From NCBI GenBank assembly GCA_002340325.1, contig DDLV01000118.1, positions 1 through 54,581 on the forward strand: a stretch of DNA of 54,581 nucleotides. The letters are read 5' to 3'. The DNA comes from Glaciecola sp. UBA2563 (lineage in GTDB: Bacteria > Pseudomonadota > Gammaproteobacteria > Enterobacterales > Alteromonadaceae). The notes beneath the pieces were generated by a model that did not search any database, had not been told where the DNA came from, and worked only from the letters and a program-made list of their open reading frames with translations. The first letter of the stretch is position 1. The number at the start of each line of letters is the position of its first letter. Below are positions 30,940-39,340 of the stretch, piece after piece. The translations under genes and the position numbers were made by a program.

Positions 30940-31044
30940 CCTCTATCTTCTCCAATAAATCACGTTCCCTTGATCGTCTTACTTCGCAGCCGTTTGTAAA
31001 GAAGTATACTGATTTTGCAACGCGTCTAACGCAGCATGGCTGCC

Positions 31045-32370
31045 TCAATTTGACATCAACAATTCAATTTCTTCAATCGTTTTAGGAGCATTTTTTGTGA
31101 GGTTTTTATAGCCATTTTCCACAATGACGATGTTGTCCTCAATGCGTATACCAATGCCTTTGTACTGCTCATCTACGTCTTCATCTTCAGAAATATAGAT
31201 GCCTGGTTCTATTGTGATGACAGTGCCTACGCCCAACGGTATGTCTTCACCGCCTTTTTTATATACACCCACATCATGGACATCCAAGCCTAAATAATGG
31301 CCAATGCCATGCATGAAAAACGATTTCCATTTTTCACTCTCAATAACTTCATCCAGCTCACCTTTCAAAATACCGAGCTTGATAAGACCTTTACAAATCG
31401 TTGAAACCGCTGCTTGCATTGCCTCACCAAGCGTTGCACCCGGTTTAAGCACATCAAGACTCGCAAGTTGAGCGTCGAGTACGATTTGATAAAGTGCTTT
31501 TTGAGCTTGCGAAAACCGGCCTGATACCGGAAAGGTGCGGGTAATATCAGCTGCGTATCCTGACAATTCACAACCTGCGTCAATTAATACGAGATCGTTT
31601 TCAGACAGTGCATCACTATTTTCTGTATAGTGAAGAATACAGGCGTTGTTTCCGCTACCAACGATCGAACCATAGGCCGGTGCACGTGCTCCATTCATCG
31701 CAAATTCGTGGAGGATTTCCGCTTCTAACTGATATTCAAATTTTCCAGCTTGCGCAAATCTCATGGCTCTTTTATGTGCTTCAGCGCTAATGTTGGCCGC
31801 CTGTTGCATTACCTCAAGCTCATTTTCGGATTTGATTAACCTCATCGCGTCGATTATCTCGTTGACATCGAAAATTGAACTTGGTGGTGTCATTGCATTT
31901 TTTGGACTATTTTTACATGCGGATAATGCGGCATGCACTAAACTATCAGCTCTTTCATTTTGACCAAGAGAAAAATACAAATGCTCGTGCTCGTTAAGCC
32001 ATTCGGGTAATTTCTCTTTCATTTGGTCAATGCTGTATGCAATGTCGAGCTCAAATCGGTCAACTGCGCTTGTTTCTCCTAACCGACGGCCATCCCAAAT
32101 CTCGGCGAGCTTGTCTTTTGGCCGCACAAACATAGCCAAATTTTTCTCCCGATTTGCTGCATTACTCATCACCAAAAACGCGTCTGGTTCATTAAATTCA
32201 GTCAAGTACCAAAAATAACTATCTTGTCTAAACAAATATTCTGTATCGCGACTTCGGGTTACCTCAGATGCTGCAGGAATGATAATGACACTATTCGCTT
32301 TGCACGCTGACAGTAACGCTTTTCTTCTTTGTTGAATTTCTGACTGGGGAACGTGCGGAATCAATGTCAA
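31045..32370 (-). CDS. pepP: Xaa-Pro aminopeptidase PepP
   Basis: This 441-residue metallopeptidase releases N-terminal residues next to proline. The N-terminal domain (IPAASEVTRSRDTEYLFRQDSYFWYLTEFNEPDAFLV) is the usual creatinase-like part. The C-terminal pita-bread domain has all metal ligands: IDAGCELSGYAADITRTF (two Asp), HGIGHYLGLDVHDVG (His), TIEPGIYI (Glu) and GIRIEDNIVI (Glu). Start is apparently TTG (32370) overlapping the ygfB stop (TTGA), implying coupling. Confidence 0.94.
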   Translation of the reverse strand: MTLIPHVPQSEIQQRRKALLSACKANSVIIIPAASEVTRSRDTEYLFRQDSYFWYLTEFNEPDAFLVMSNAANREKNLAMFVRPKDKLAEIWDGRRLGETSAVDRFELDIAYSIDQMKEKLPEWLNEHEHLYFSLGQNERADSLVHAALSACKNSPKNAMTPPSSIFDVNEIIDAMRLIKSENELEVMQQAANISAEAHKRAMRFAQAGKFEYQLEAEILHEFAMNGARAPAYGSIVGSGNNACILHYTENSDALSENDLVLIDAGCELSGYAADITRTFPVSGRFSQAQKALYQIVLDAQLASLDVLKPGATLGEAMQAAVSTICKGLIKLGILKGELDEVIESEKWKSFFMHGIGHYLGLDVHDVGVYKKGGEDIPLGVGTVITIEPGIYISEDEDVDEQYKGIGIRIEDNIVIVENGYKNLTKNAPKTIEEIELLMSN

Positions 32371-32978
32371 TGTACCACTGAGTCTTGTTGATGGCGCGAA
32401 TTAAGTAATGATTTACCCAATTCATTAAAGCACAACATAGCGCTGATTCGAACGTACTCTACAACTTCAAAAAACGCTTTTTCCGTTTCTTCGTCTTCTT
32501 GCATTTCTTCATCCATACGCACAATTTGGCTGAAATCATACAATGCTTCTTTCACTTCATCAGAGCACTTGGTTAGGTCTGCTTGATGAAGTCCAAATCC
32601 TAATAGAAATCCATGTACCCATGATACCAATGCAAGCCCCCTTTCATTGATTGGGCTAGCATCGTCTGGCAACATCAGCGTTAGTGCAAAGTCTGGCTCT
32701 ATAAACTCTTGGCAAGCAAGGTCATAAAGTGCAATGATCGCATCAACACACTCTTTGTGAAATGATTCACCGCCGTTTATTAATTCTGGCAGCTCTTTTA
32801 ACCAATCTCTATCGTCGACATTCATGCCACCGGCAAGCATGCCACAAAGCACACCTTGAATTTCTGCGACGTCTACGCCAACTTGATGGTGTGAAAGTGT
32901 ATTAGATAATGCTTCGTACTTAAGTTCTGGCTTCGTCAAAATAGACTCTTCCCCAGTATTTTTTCTTGATCTAGTCAT
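32367..32978 (-). CDS. ygfB: UPF0149 family protein YgfB
   Basis: This 203-residue protein, counting from the ATG at 32978 (one codon after an upstream TTG), belongs to the UPF0149/YgfB family. Characteristic stretches are VAEIQGVLCGMLAGGMN, PDFALTLMLPDDASPINERGLALVSWVHGFLLGFGLHQ and EVVEYVRISAMLCFNE. It is the first gene of the ygfB-pepP-ubiH-ubiI group conserved in gammaproteobacteria. In Pseudomonas the homologue has been tied to beta-lactam resistance control, but a general function is not settled. Confidence 0.9.
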   Translation of the reverse strand: MTRSRKNTGEESILTKPELKYEALSNTLSHHQVGVDVAEIQGVLCGMLAGGMNVDDRDWLKELPELINGGESFHKECVDAIIALYDLACQEFIEPDFALTLMLPDDASPINERGLALVSWVHGFLLGFGLHQADLTKCSDEVKEALYDFSQIVRMDEEMQEDEETEKAFFEVVEYVRISAMLCFNELGKSLLNSRHQQDSVVH

Positions 32979-32981
32979 CAA

Positions 32982-33162
32982 ATATTAACACTTGTCGACA
33001 AAGTTGCCTACCCGAACAGTAATTTAACACTCGCCGTCATAGAGGCGCTTTTTTTGCGATAGATAACTTATAAAGAAGGCTAATACAAAAGCACTTTAAA
33101 CCGATACATTTATGGTATAGACTCTCGAATGTCTAGCAACACGGAAGTTCTTCATCACCAAT
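32982..33162. other. Promoter region of ygfB and 6S RNA; no zapA
   Basis: This gap contains a small hairpin with T-run on the plus strand (CGCC-8-GGCG then CTTTTTTT, about 33031-33056). A possible -10 box TATAGA lies near 33115-33122. The cell-division gene zapA, found here in many relatives, is absent; the hairpin could be a leftover of it, which is speculation. Confidence 0.4.
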
Positions 33163-33350
33163 GCTTCCTGGAATGTTTGCTTGTTCACTGCATGTTCCTG
33201 GCCGATGCTATAAAATTAGGATCTTGACTCTATCTCTATTGTGCAAGCTCGACGCGTATCGAGAAGCCTACGGCGATGATGATATTTCCACCGTGTCCAC
33301 TTCGGCGCACGGACGATAAGTGCGCAGCGGCATTTTGGGGGGCTCCCAAC
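33163..33350 (+). ncRNA. ssrS: 6S RNA (SsrS), probable
   Basis: The stretch contains several pieces that resemble E. coli 6S RNA in the same order: GGAATGTTTGC (E. coli GAGATGTTCGC), CCTGGCCGATGCTATA (CCTGAGCCGATATT) and CGAGAAGCCTACGGCGATGATGATATTTCCACC (GAGAAGCCTTAAAACTGCGACGACAC plus TTCACC). The closing arm GCGGCATTTTGGG pairs with the 5' CCTGGAATGTT over about 11 bases, with G-U pairs. The position also fits: between ygfB and fau, read in the fau direction, as in many gammaproteobacteria. 6S RNA mimics an open promoter and holds sigma-70 polymerase in stationary phase. The exact ends are estimates. Confidence 0.82.
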
Positions 33351-33523
33351 ATATCTCTTTTCCAACTTGGCCTCATGGATAGTCGACTATCGCGACAACC
33401 AAATGATGCGTTACCCGCTAGTTGATAAATTATATATATCGTTATTCCTTATAGCCTTGCTTGATCAAGTGAACATAAGGTGCCAACATAACCGAGTGAT
33501 TAACATAGATGGGCTCGTTGGTA

Positions 33524-34429
33524 ATGGCGGTTTATAACTTTGGCTCTATTAACATTGACTATATTTACAGCGTCGATCACTTCGTCGCGCCCGGAGAAAC
33601 GTTAGCATCAACTGGTTATAAAATGGTGCTTGGCGGAAAAGGAGCGAACCAATCTGTTGCATGTGCACGCGCAGATTGTGAAGTTTTTCATGTTGGTGGT
33701 ATCGGAAAAAGTGATGCTAAACAATTAGAAATCATGAAAGATGCTGGTGTTAACATAGATGGGGTTGTGCTGAACCCTTCAACAGCAAGTGGCCACGCTA
33801 TTATTCAAGTCAACAATGATGGTGAAAATGCAATCATTTTGCACCCAGGAGCAAATCACTGTTTAACTCCCGCTCAAATAAAAGAAACGTTACAAAAAGC
33901 AAATAAAGACGATTGGGTTTTGCTACAAAACGAGACAAATTGCATAGAAGATATTATAACAATTGCATTTGATGCGGGTCTTAAGGTTGCGTTCAATCCT
34001 GCGCCAATGAATGATGCTGTGAGGGCTTTGCCTTTAAATAAAATCGCCATGCTGATTATTAACGAGATTGAAGCAATGCAGTTAACCGATGCAACGACAA
34101 TAGACGATGCTAAGGCTTCATTAACTAAAGACTTTCCAAATCTACAGATCATTTTAACGCTTGGAAAATCTGGCGCTATCGCTTTGCAAAAGGGTAAATT
34201 TACGGGTGTTGAAGCGTTTTCGGTCGAAGCAAAAGATACAACCGCAGCAGGTGATACTTTTATTGGGTATTTAATGGCATCATTACAACGCGGGACATCA
34301 CTGAATGATGCTATGAAGCTTGCAAGTGCAGCATCTGCGATTACGGTGACCAAAGAGGGGGCTGTTCCTTCGATTCCGAGACTCGCAGAGGTCGAGGCTT
34401 TTCTTACTAAATATATATCAGAACAATAG
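33524..34429 (+). CDS. rbsK: Ribokinase (PfkB family)
   Basis: This sugar kinase of about 301 residues phosphorylates ribose at O5. The start pattern MAVYNFGSINIDYIYSVDHFVAPGETL, glycine loop MVLGGKGANQSVACARA, the segment ALNPAP-like VAFNPAPMND and the catalytic signature AKDTTAAGDTFIGYLMASL (Asp base) are all of the ribokinase type. I prefer ATG 33524 over the in-frame ATG at 33509 because it fits the family start; neither has a strong ribosome binding site. It is followed 28 bases later by a nucleoside hydrolase, so the pair should convert nucleosides to ribose 5-phosphate. It lies between 6S RNA and fau, which are adjacent in E. coli. Confidence 0.88.
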   Translation: MAVYNFGSINIDYIYSVDHFVAPGETLASTGYKMVLGGKGANQSVACARADCEVFHVGGIGKSDAKQLEIMKDAGVNIDGVVLNPSTASGHAIIQVNNDGENAIILHPGANHCLTPAQIKETLQKANKDDWVLLQNETNCIEDIITIAFDAGLKVAFNPAPMNDAVRALPLNKIAMLIINEIEAMQLTDATTIDDAKASLTKDFPNLQIILTLGKSGAIALQKGKFTGVEAFSVEAKDTTAAGDTFIGYLMASLQRGTSLNDAMKLASAASAITVTKEGAVPSIPRLAEVEAFLTKYISEQ

Positions 34430-34457
34430 ACAGTTCACAGATCAGGCAAATAAACGC

Positions 34458-35399
34458 ATGACAAACAAAGTAATAATAGATACCGATCCGGGTATAGACG
34501 ACGCAATGGCAATCTATTTTGCGGTTCAGGCGCCTCAAATAGATTTATTGGGCCTTACTACAGTATTTGGCAATATCGAAGTTGAGCTTGCAACCCAAAA
34601 TGCATTGCGATTACTCGAACATGCGAACATTGACTTGCCTGTGTGTAAGGGCGTTGCAATGCCGCATGTCGGGCCTGAATCCACCTATGCTAAATTTGTA
34701 CATGGTGAAGATGGCTTGGGGAATCTACACTTGCCCCCCCCAAAGACCTCTGCTGATCAGCGAACTGCAGCCGAATTCATAATAGAAATGGCGCACAAAT
34801 ACCCAAATGAAATCACGCTTGTCCCGATTGGCCCACTAGGCAATATAGCCCTAGCACTTAAACTAGAGCCCAAGCTGCCTGAACTTATTAAGTCGGTTAA
34901 TATCATGGGTGGGGCTGCACATGTTGCAGGCAACGTCACACCTGTCGCAGAAGCCAATATTTGGAACGACGCCTATGCCGCCGAGATAGTATTTTCTGCT
35001 GGATGGGATGTGAAAATGTTTGGGTTAGATGTGACGTACGCAACGTCTTTTGATCCAGATTTTGTTGACATCTTGGCCGCTAAAAATCCAGTATTAGGCG
35101 GACTTGTTGCAAGAGCATCACAGTTTTACATTGACTTTTATTCAAAACGAGAAGACAAGAAAGTTTGCTTTTTCCACGACGCGTTTCCTTTAGCGTATAT
35201 TGTCAATCCTGACTTATTTACGTTAATAACCGGAAATATTCGCATCGGCACCGACCCCTTACATCGAGGACAAACTAGTTTTGCTCCATTAGGCAGCACA
35301 ACTAGTGAGTTATGGACAGAAACACCTCCGGTAAAGGTCGCCACCGGCGTTAACCACGCAGCATTAACCCAGTTGTTTATTGATACCTATGCAAGATGA
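34458..35399 (+). CDS. Ribonucleoside hydrolase (inosine-uridine type)
   Basis: This 313-residue nucleoside N-ribohydrolase splits nucleosides into base and ribose. The calcium-binding signature VIIDTDPGIDDAMAIYFAVQ (residues 5-24) is perfect. Others are LTTVFGNIEVELATQNALRLLE, EITLVPIGPLGNIALAL, VNIMGGAAHVAGNVTPVAEANIWNDAYAAEIVFSAGW and the C-terminal FFHDAFPLAYIVNPDLF with the active-site His region. Whether it prefers purine or pyrimidine nucleosides cannot be told. Its last 11 bases overlap the start of fau, and ribokinase precedes it; together with rpiA downstream they outline nucleoside salvage into the pentose phosphate pathway. Confidence 0.92.
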   Translation: MTNKVIIDTDPGIDDAMAIYFAVQAPQIDLLGLTTVFGNIEVELATQNALRLLEHANIDLPVCKGVAMPHVGPESTYAKFVHGEDGLGNLHLPPPKTSADQRTAAEFIIEMAHKYPNEITLVPIGPLGNIALALKLEPKLPELIKSVNIMGGAAHVAGNVTPVAEANIWNDAYAAEIVFSAGWDVKMFGLDVTYATSFDPDFVDILAAKNPVLGGLVARASQFYIDFYSKREDKKVCFFHDAFPLAYIVNPDLFTLITGNIRIGTDPLHRGQTSFAPLGSTTSELWTETPPVKVATGVNHAALTQLFIDTYAR

Positions 35400-36012
35400 T
35401 GCAGTTAAATCGAATCATGCTAATGTAAGAAACAAAATTCGAAGGCTGTTTCGTGAGCACCGCAATAAATTATCGATACCACAGAGAGAAACTGCTGCTC
35501 GCTCACTGTTGAACGTACTACAGGAGCATCGAATATTTGATTCTGGTGCTAATTCTAGTGTCAGCATTGCATTGTATAAAACCCATGATGCGGAGCTATC
35601 GACTGAACCACTAATATCGCACTGTTGGCAGAGTGGTATTGACGTTTACTTACCAGTTTTACATCCTTTTACCCAAGGCCATCTTTTGTTTTTAAAATAC
35701 ACAAAAGATACCGCAATGACGCAAAACATATATGGGATTTTTGAACCAAAGCTGGACGTAACGGCTGTTTGCCCCGCCAACAGACTGAACGTTATTTTTA
35801 CACCGTTAGTTGCGTTTGATATCAGTGGAAATCGATTGGGTATGGGAGGTGGTTTTTACGACCGTACTTTATCCGCTTTGAATAAGAACAAAGATAATCC
35901 GAAAGTGATTGGGCTCGCCTACGAAATGCAGCGTCTAGACGAGTTACCGGTTGCATCTTGGGACATACCATTACCACAAATTGCCACACCTTCTAAACTC
36001 TACTCCTTTTAG
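35389..36012 (+). CDS. fau: 5-formyltetrahydrofolate cyclo-ligase
   Basis: This enzyme (YgfA) of about 207 residues converts 5-formyl-THF to 5,10-methenyl-THF using ATP. Family motifs are VRNKIRRLFREHRNKLS near the start, IALYKTHDAELSTEPLI, VDVYLPVLHP and the nucleotide-binding FTPLVAFDISGNRLGMGGGFYDRTL. ATG 35389 is chosen over the TTG at 35380; it lies inside the end of the nucleoside hydrolase gene, so translation is probably coupled. In E. coli fau directly follows 6S RNA on the same transcript. Here two ribose genes intervene. Folate recycling relates to the glycine cleavage system nearby. Confidence 0.9.
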   Translation: MQDDAVKSNHANVRNKIRRLFREHRNKLSIPQRETAARSLLNVLQEHRIFDSGANSSVSIALYKTHDAELSTEPLISHCWQSGIDVYLPVLHPFTQGHLLFLKYTKDTAMTQNIYGIFEPKLDVTAVCPANRLNVIFTPLVAFDISGNRLGMGGGFYDRTLSALNKNKDNPKVIGLAYEMQRLDELPVASWDIPLPQIATPSKLYSF

Positions 36013-36093
36013 AGTACAAGTTTGTCATTCTCTGTACAAGAACACGGAATCCGAGTAACCTTTTGTCAAATTTAAAATGCCTTTCTTAAAACT

Positions 36094-36747
36094 ATGAATC
36101 AAGACGATAAGAAAAAAGCCGCAGCAGTTGCCGCTGCACAATACGTTAAGCCTGGGACTGTTGTTGGGGTTGGAACCGGTTCAACCGTCAATTATTTTAT
36201 AGATGCACTTGCACCAGTTGCCAATCAATTAGAAGGAGCTGTCTCGAGCTCCGAGGCATCGACTCAGCGCTTGCAGAAGTTGGGCATTGAAGTATTCGAT
36301 TTAAATGCCGTTTCGAACTACGATATTTATGTAGACGGAGCAGATGAAGTCACCATCCACAAACATATGATTAAAGGCGGTGGAGCAGCACTGACGAGAG
36401 AAAAAATTGTCGCTGCCGTCGCTAAAACCTTCGTTTGCATCGTTGACGATAGCAAGAAGGTCGACGTATTAGGGAGTTTTCCATTGCCTATCGAAGTTAT
36501 TCCCATGGCGCGTTCATATGTTGCAAGAGAGATTGTGAAACTTGGCGGCGATCCGGAATACAGGCAAGGTGTTGTCACCGATAATGGCAATCACATTCTC
36601 GATATTCATAATTTGGAAATCCTCAACCCTGTTGAAATGGAAAAGACGCTGAACCAGATAACGGGTGTGGTGTGTAACGGTATCTTTGCCATGCGAGGCG
36701 CCGATGTCGTGATCAGCGCTTCTGATAAAGGCATAGATCGCTGGTAA
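36094..36747 (+). CDS. rpiA: Ribose-5-phosphate isomerase A
   Basis: This 217-residue isomerase interconverts ribose 5-phosphate and ribulose 5-phosphate. All signature regions are present: VVGVGTGSTVNYFIDAL, DIYVDGADEVTIHKHMIKGGGAALTREKIVAAVAKTF (Asp and Lys of the active site), PLPIEVIPMARSYVAREI and VTDNGNHILDIHNLEI. Length is normal (E. coli 219). It follows fau by 81 bases and links the ribokinase product to central metabolism. Confidence 0.96.
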   Translation: MNQDDKKKAAAVAAAQYVKPGTVVGVGTGSTVNYFIDALAPVANQLEGAVSSSEASTQRLQKLGIEVFDLNAVSNYDIYVDGADEVTIHKHMIKGGGAALTREKIVAAVAKTFVCIVDDSKKVDVLGSFPLPIEVIPMARSYVAREIVKLGGDPEYRQGVVTDNGNHILDIHNLEILNPVEMEKTLNQITGVVCNGIFAMRGADVVISASDKGIDRW

Positions 36748-36803
36748 GCGCGGAACATGGACGGAATATAGTTTTACGCTAATGAAACGTCGCTCTTTGC
36801 AAC

Positions 36804-36899
36804 ATGTTATAAGCCATAATAAAGACGCTCAGGCACTTCCATGTGGCGCTTGGCAAAAAACATCCTTGTTTTTTGACACTTTATTATGGCTTATAACAT
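36804..36899. repeat. Dispersed hairpin repeat, copy 2 (between rpiA and serA)
   Basis: The outer arms 36804-36824 and 36879-36899 are perfectly complementary over 21 bases. Their inner part AATAAAG and the 54-base interior match copy 1, with the same paired CATCC hairpins: CACTTCCATGTGG and CAAAAAACATCCTTGTTTTTTG. The outer 14 bases (ATGTTATAAGCCAT) are unrelated to copy 1. The rest of the 442-base gap to serA (36748-37189) shows no gene that I can support. Confidence 0.85.
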
Positions 36900-37189
36900 A
36901 TTACAAATGCTCAAGTTTCAAACGCGTAAAGACAATAATCCCTCTCAGAAGTATGTGATGAGTACCACCAAAATAGTCTTGCATGTTTTATTGTTTCTGC
37001 TATCTTTGCTGCCCGATTTAGACGTCTAGATGTCCTTTTACTCAATCTGGTAGAAAAACTCTGATTTCGCTTGTTCAAACTGCTAAATGCCAACCGCGAA
37101 GTAACGCTTTATTTGATTGCATACAGGAATATCAGAACGCAGCGGGTTGAACACTTGAGTAAACTACGTCAAGGAACACAGGAAGAATA

Positions 37190-38419
37190 ATGAATAAACC
37201 CTCGCTAGCCAAAGATAAAATTCGCATTCTTTTGCTTGAAGGATTGCATAAAAGCGCGTTGGAGAGTTTTGAAAACGCTGGCTATACCAATATTGAATCG
37301 CTAAAAACTTCATTACCTGAGCAAGAACTTATTGAAAAAATAAAAGATGCTCACTTTGTTGGCATTCGTTCCAGGACACAGCTATCCGAAAATGTCATTC
37401 GTGCGGCTAAAAAACTTGTTGCGGTTGGATGTTTTTGTATCGGTACTAATCAGGTTGACTTACAAGCGACCAAAGTACGCGGTATTCCAGTATTTAACGC
37501 ACCCTTTTCCAACACGCGCTCAGTAGCAGAATTAGTGTTGGGCCAGATTATATTGCTGCTTCGAGGAATACCTGAAAAAAATGCCAAAGCACATCGAGGT
37601 GAGTGGTTAAAATCCGCAATTGGCAGTTATGAAGCACGCGGCAAGACGCTGGGAATTATCGGATACGGGCATATTGGCACTCAACTGGGTATTCTCGCTG
37701 AACATTTAGGCATGCGAGTCCAGTTTTTCGATATTGAAGATAAGCTAGTGTTAGGAAACGCTGTTCAAGTTAAAACTCTTAAGAAACTACTAGCAACATC
37801 TGATGTAGTCAGTCTTCATGTACCTGAGACGCCTCAGACTAAAAATATGATAAGTCGCAAAGAGCTCTCGCAAATGAAGCAAGGTGCCATTCTAATTAAT
37901 GCAGCCAGAGGGACCGTTATCGATATTCCAGCATTATGCAACGCCTTAGAGGATAATCATTTAAATGGCGCTGCTATCGATGTATTTCCGACCGAGCCCA
38001 AATCAAATAACGAGACATTTGAATCCCCCTTAAAGGAATTTGACAACGTTATTCTCACTCCTCATGTCGGCGGTAGTACGCAAGAAGCACAACAGAATAT
38101 TGGGATTGAAGTGGCGGGTAAGATTATTAAATATTCTGATAATGGGAGTACGTTATCAGCGGTGAATTTTCCTGAAGTCTCGTTACCAGAATATACTGAT
38201 CGTTCAAGATTGCTGCATATTCATTCAAATCAGCCGGGAGTGTTAACGCAAATTAACCAAGCATTTGCAGATAAGGGCATTAACATTGCCGCACAGTATC
38301 TACAGACTATTCAAGAAATTGGTTACGTCGTAATTGATGTCGAAAAAGATCACGCAGCAGACGCACTTGCTGAGCTAAAAGCGATCAAAGGAACCATCAA
38401 AACGCGGGTATTGCACTAA
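37190..38419 (+). CDS. serA: D-3-phosphoglycerate dehydrogenase
   Basis: This 409-residue enzyme performs the first step of serine biosynthesis, oxidising 3-phosphoglycerate with NAD. The NAD motif LGIIGYGHIGTQLGILAEHLGM, the catalytic regions GCFCIGTNQVDL, INAARGTVIDIPALCNAL and LTPHVGGSTQEAQQNIG, and a C-terminal ACT domain (LLHIHSNQPGVLTQINQAFADKGINIAAQYLQ) are clear. The length is that of the E. coli type (410) with serine feedback through the ACT domain. AGGAAG precedes the ATG. The rpiA-serA adjacency is conserved in gammaproteobacteria, here interrupted by the hairpin repeat. Confidence 0.97.
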   Translation: MNKPSLAKDKIRILLLEGLHKSALESFENAGYTNIESLKTSLPEQELIEKIKDAHFVGIRSRTQLSENVIRAAKKLVAVGCFCIGTNQVDLQATKVRGIPVFNAPFSNTRSVAELVLGQIILLLRGIPEKNAKAHRGEWLKSAIGSYEARGKTLGIIGYGHIGTQLGILAEHLGMRVQFFDIEDKLVLGNAVQVKTLKKLLATSDVVSLHVPETPQTKNMISRKELSQMKQGAILINAARGTVIDIPALCNALEDNHLNGAAIDVFPTEPKSNNETFESPLKEFDNVILTPHVGGSTQEAQQNIGIEVAGKIIKYSDNGSTLSAVNFPEVSLPEYTDRSRLLHIHSNQPGVLTQINQAFADKGINIAAQYLQTIQEIGYVVIDVEKDHAADALAELKAIKGTIKTRVLH

Positions 38420-38426
38420 CTGTTTG

Positions 38427-38454
38427 TGGAGCAACACAATATTGTATTGCTCCA
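38427..38454. terminator. Hairpin between serA and the convergent DUF481 gene
   Basis: TGGAGCAA (38427-38434) is complementary to TTGCTCCA (38447-38454), and the interior ACAATATTGT is itself palindromic. There is no strong T-run, so it may end transcription weakly from either side or protect RNA ends. Confidence 0.5.
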
Positions 38455-38482
38455 GAGATGAGACTAGACATTCAAGTATTGT

Positions 38483-39253
38483 TTAGAAAAACGTATAAAC
38501 CAACGTCATTGCTGTCTCGGTATCTAGCTTGTCAACTCCATCTGCAACATCTGTATTGTGATCGAGCTTGAAAGATACCTTCATTGAAAGTCCGCCGTAT
38601 ATTTGAGCTGTAAGCGCTGACTCTGCGCGCGATTTAGTATTGTCTGATCCTATTTCAGTAGCAACGGTTTGTGTGAACTTTGCGGTTTCTGAGATATTCC
38701 AGTTGTATGCAATCGCGCCTCTTAATATCGCGCTGTTAAAACTCTCGCCTTCCTGTGTTTCGGCAAAGCTATAACCAGGACCGACACTGTATTCAAAGGA
38801 ACTCACCTCTGTATTCCAAAGGATTTCGTTCCAACCTACCGCGAGTGTGCCTTGATAGTTAAAATTACTAAATCGATCATCTTCATAAGAACCAAAGACG
38901 AACAACCTATGATCAGGGTTAGTTAGCTTGTAGTTCCCTTGTGCAGAAGCGAAGTACTTCTGCGCAGTCGTGCGTTCTTCATCTTCTCCATCATCATTGA
39001 CTACGGTATCACTTTTATATAAACCCGTGATTTTGTAAGTGTTGCTCCATTGTTCCAACTCTTGCGTAGCAGACAATCCTGCACTTACTGACGTTGTTTC
39101 AGTGTTACCCGTTGTCACGATGAACCCGAATTCACCATCCATTGAAAAAGGTTTCACATCCTGTGCACTTACACCTGTCGATACACTTGCTAACGCTGCA
39201 ATTGCAAACGTAGCACTTGCGTTTTTTAAAGATGTTTTTCTCATAATATTCAT
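38483..39253 (-). CDS. DUF481 outer-membrane protein (YdiY-like), paralogue A
   Basis: This 256-residue predicted beta-barrel has a signal peptide (KNASATFAIAALASVSTGVSAQ). Mature DUF481 features include DGEFGFIVTTGNTETTSVSAGLSATQELEQWSNTYKITGLY, DHRLFVFGSYEDDRFSNFNYQGTLAVGWNEILW and SSFEYSVGPGYSFAETQEG, ending in TLVYTFF, with aromatic C-terminal Phe as in outer-membrane proteins. The first ATG has GGGGAA upstream. Function of the family is uncertain, and a transport or salt/acid stress role has been suggested for homologues. It lies 87 bases downstream of a second member. Confidence 0.85.
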   Translation of the reverse strand: MNIMRKTSLKNASATFAIAALASVSTGVSAQDVKPFSMDGEFGFIVTTGNTETTSVSAGLSATQELEQWSNTYKITGLYKSDTVVNDDGEDEERTTAQKYFASAQGNYKLTNPDHRLFVFGSYEDDRFSNFNYQGTLAVGWNEILWNTEVSSFEYSVGPGYSFAETQEGESFNSAILRGAIAYNWNISETAKFTQTVATEIGSDNTKSRAESALTAQIYGGLSMKVSFKLDHNTDVADGVDKLDTETAMTLVYTFF

Positions 39254-39340
39254 TTCGCATTCCCCAAATTAAATAAGGACTTACCGTCCTAAAGTGATTG
39301 TTTTGTGCAAAAACATCAGCACTTTATTGTAATACGCATC

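Noticed and set aside
33874..34353. Open frame of 159 codons opposite rbsK
   Set aside because: It is antisense to an intact ribokinase with no family resemblance.
36911..37093. Open frame of 60 codons on the minus strand upstream of serA
   Set aside because: No ribosome binding site, biased basic composition, and it lies in the serA promoter region.
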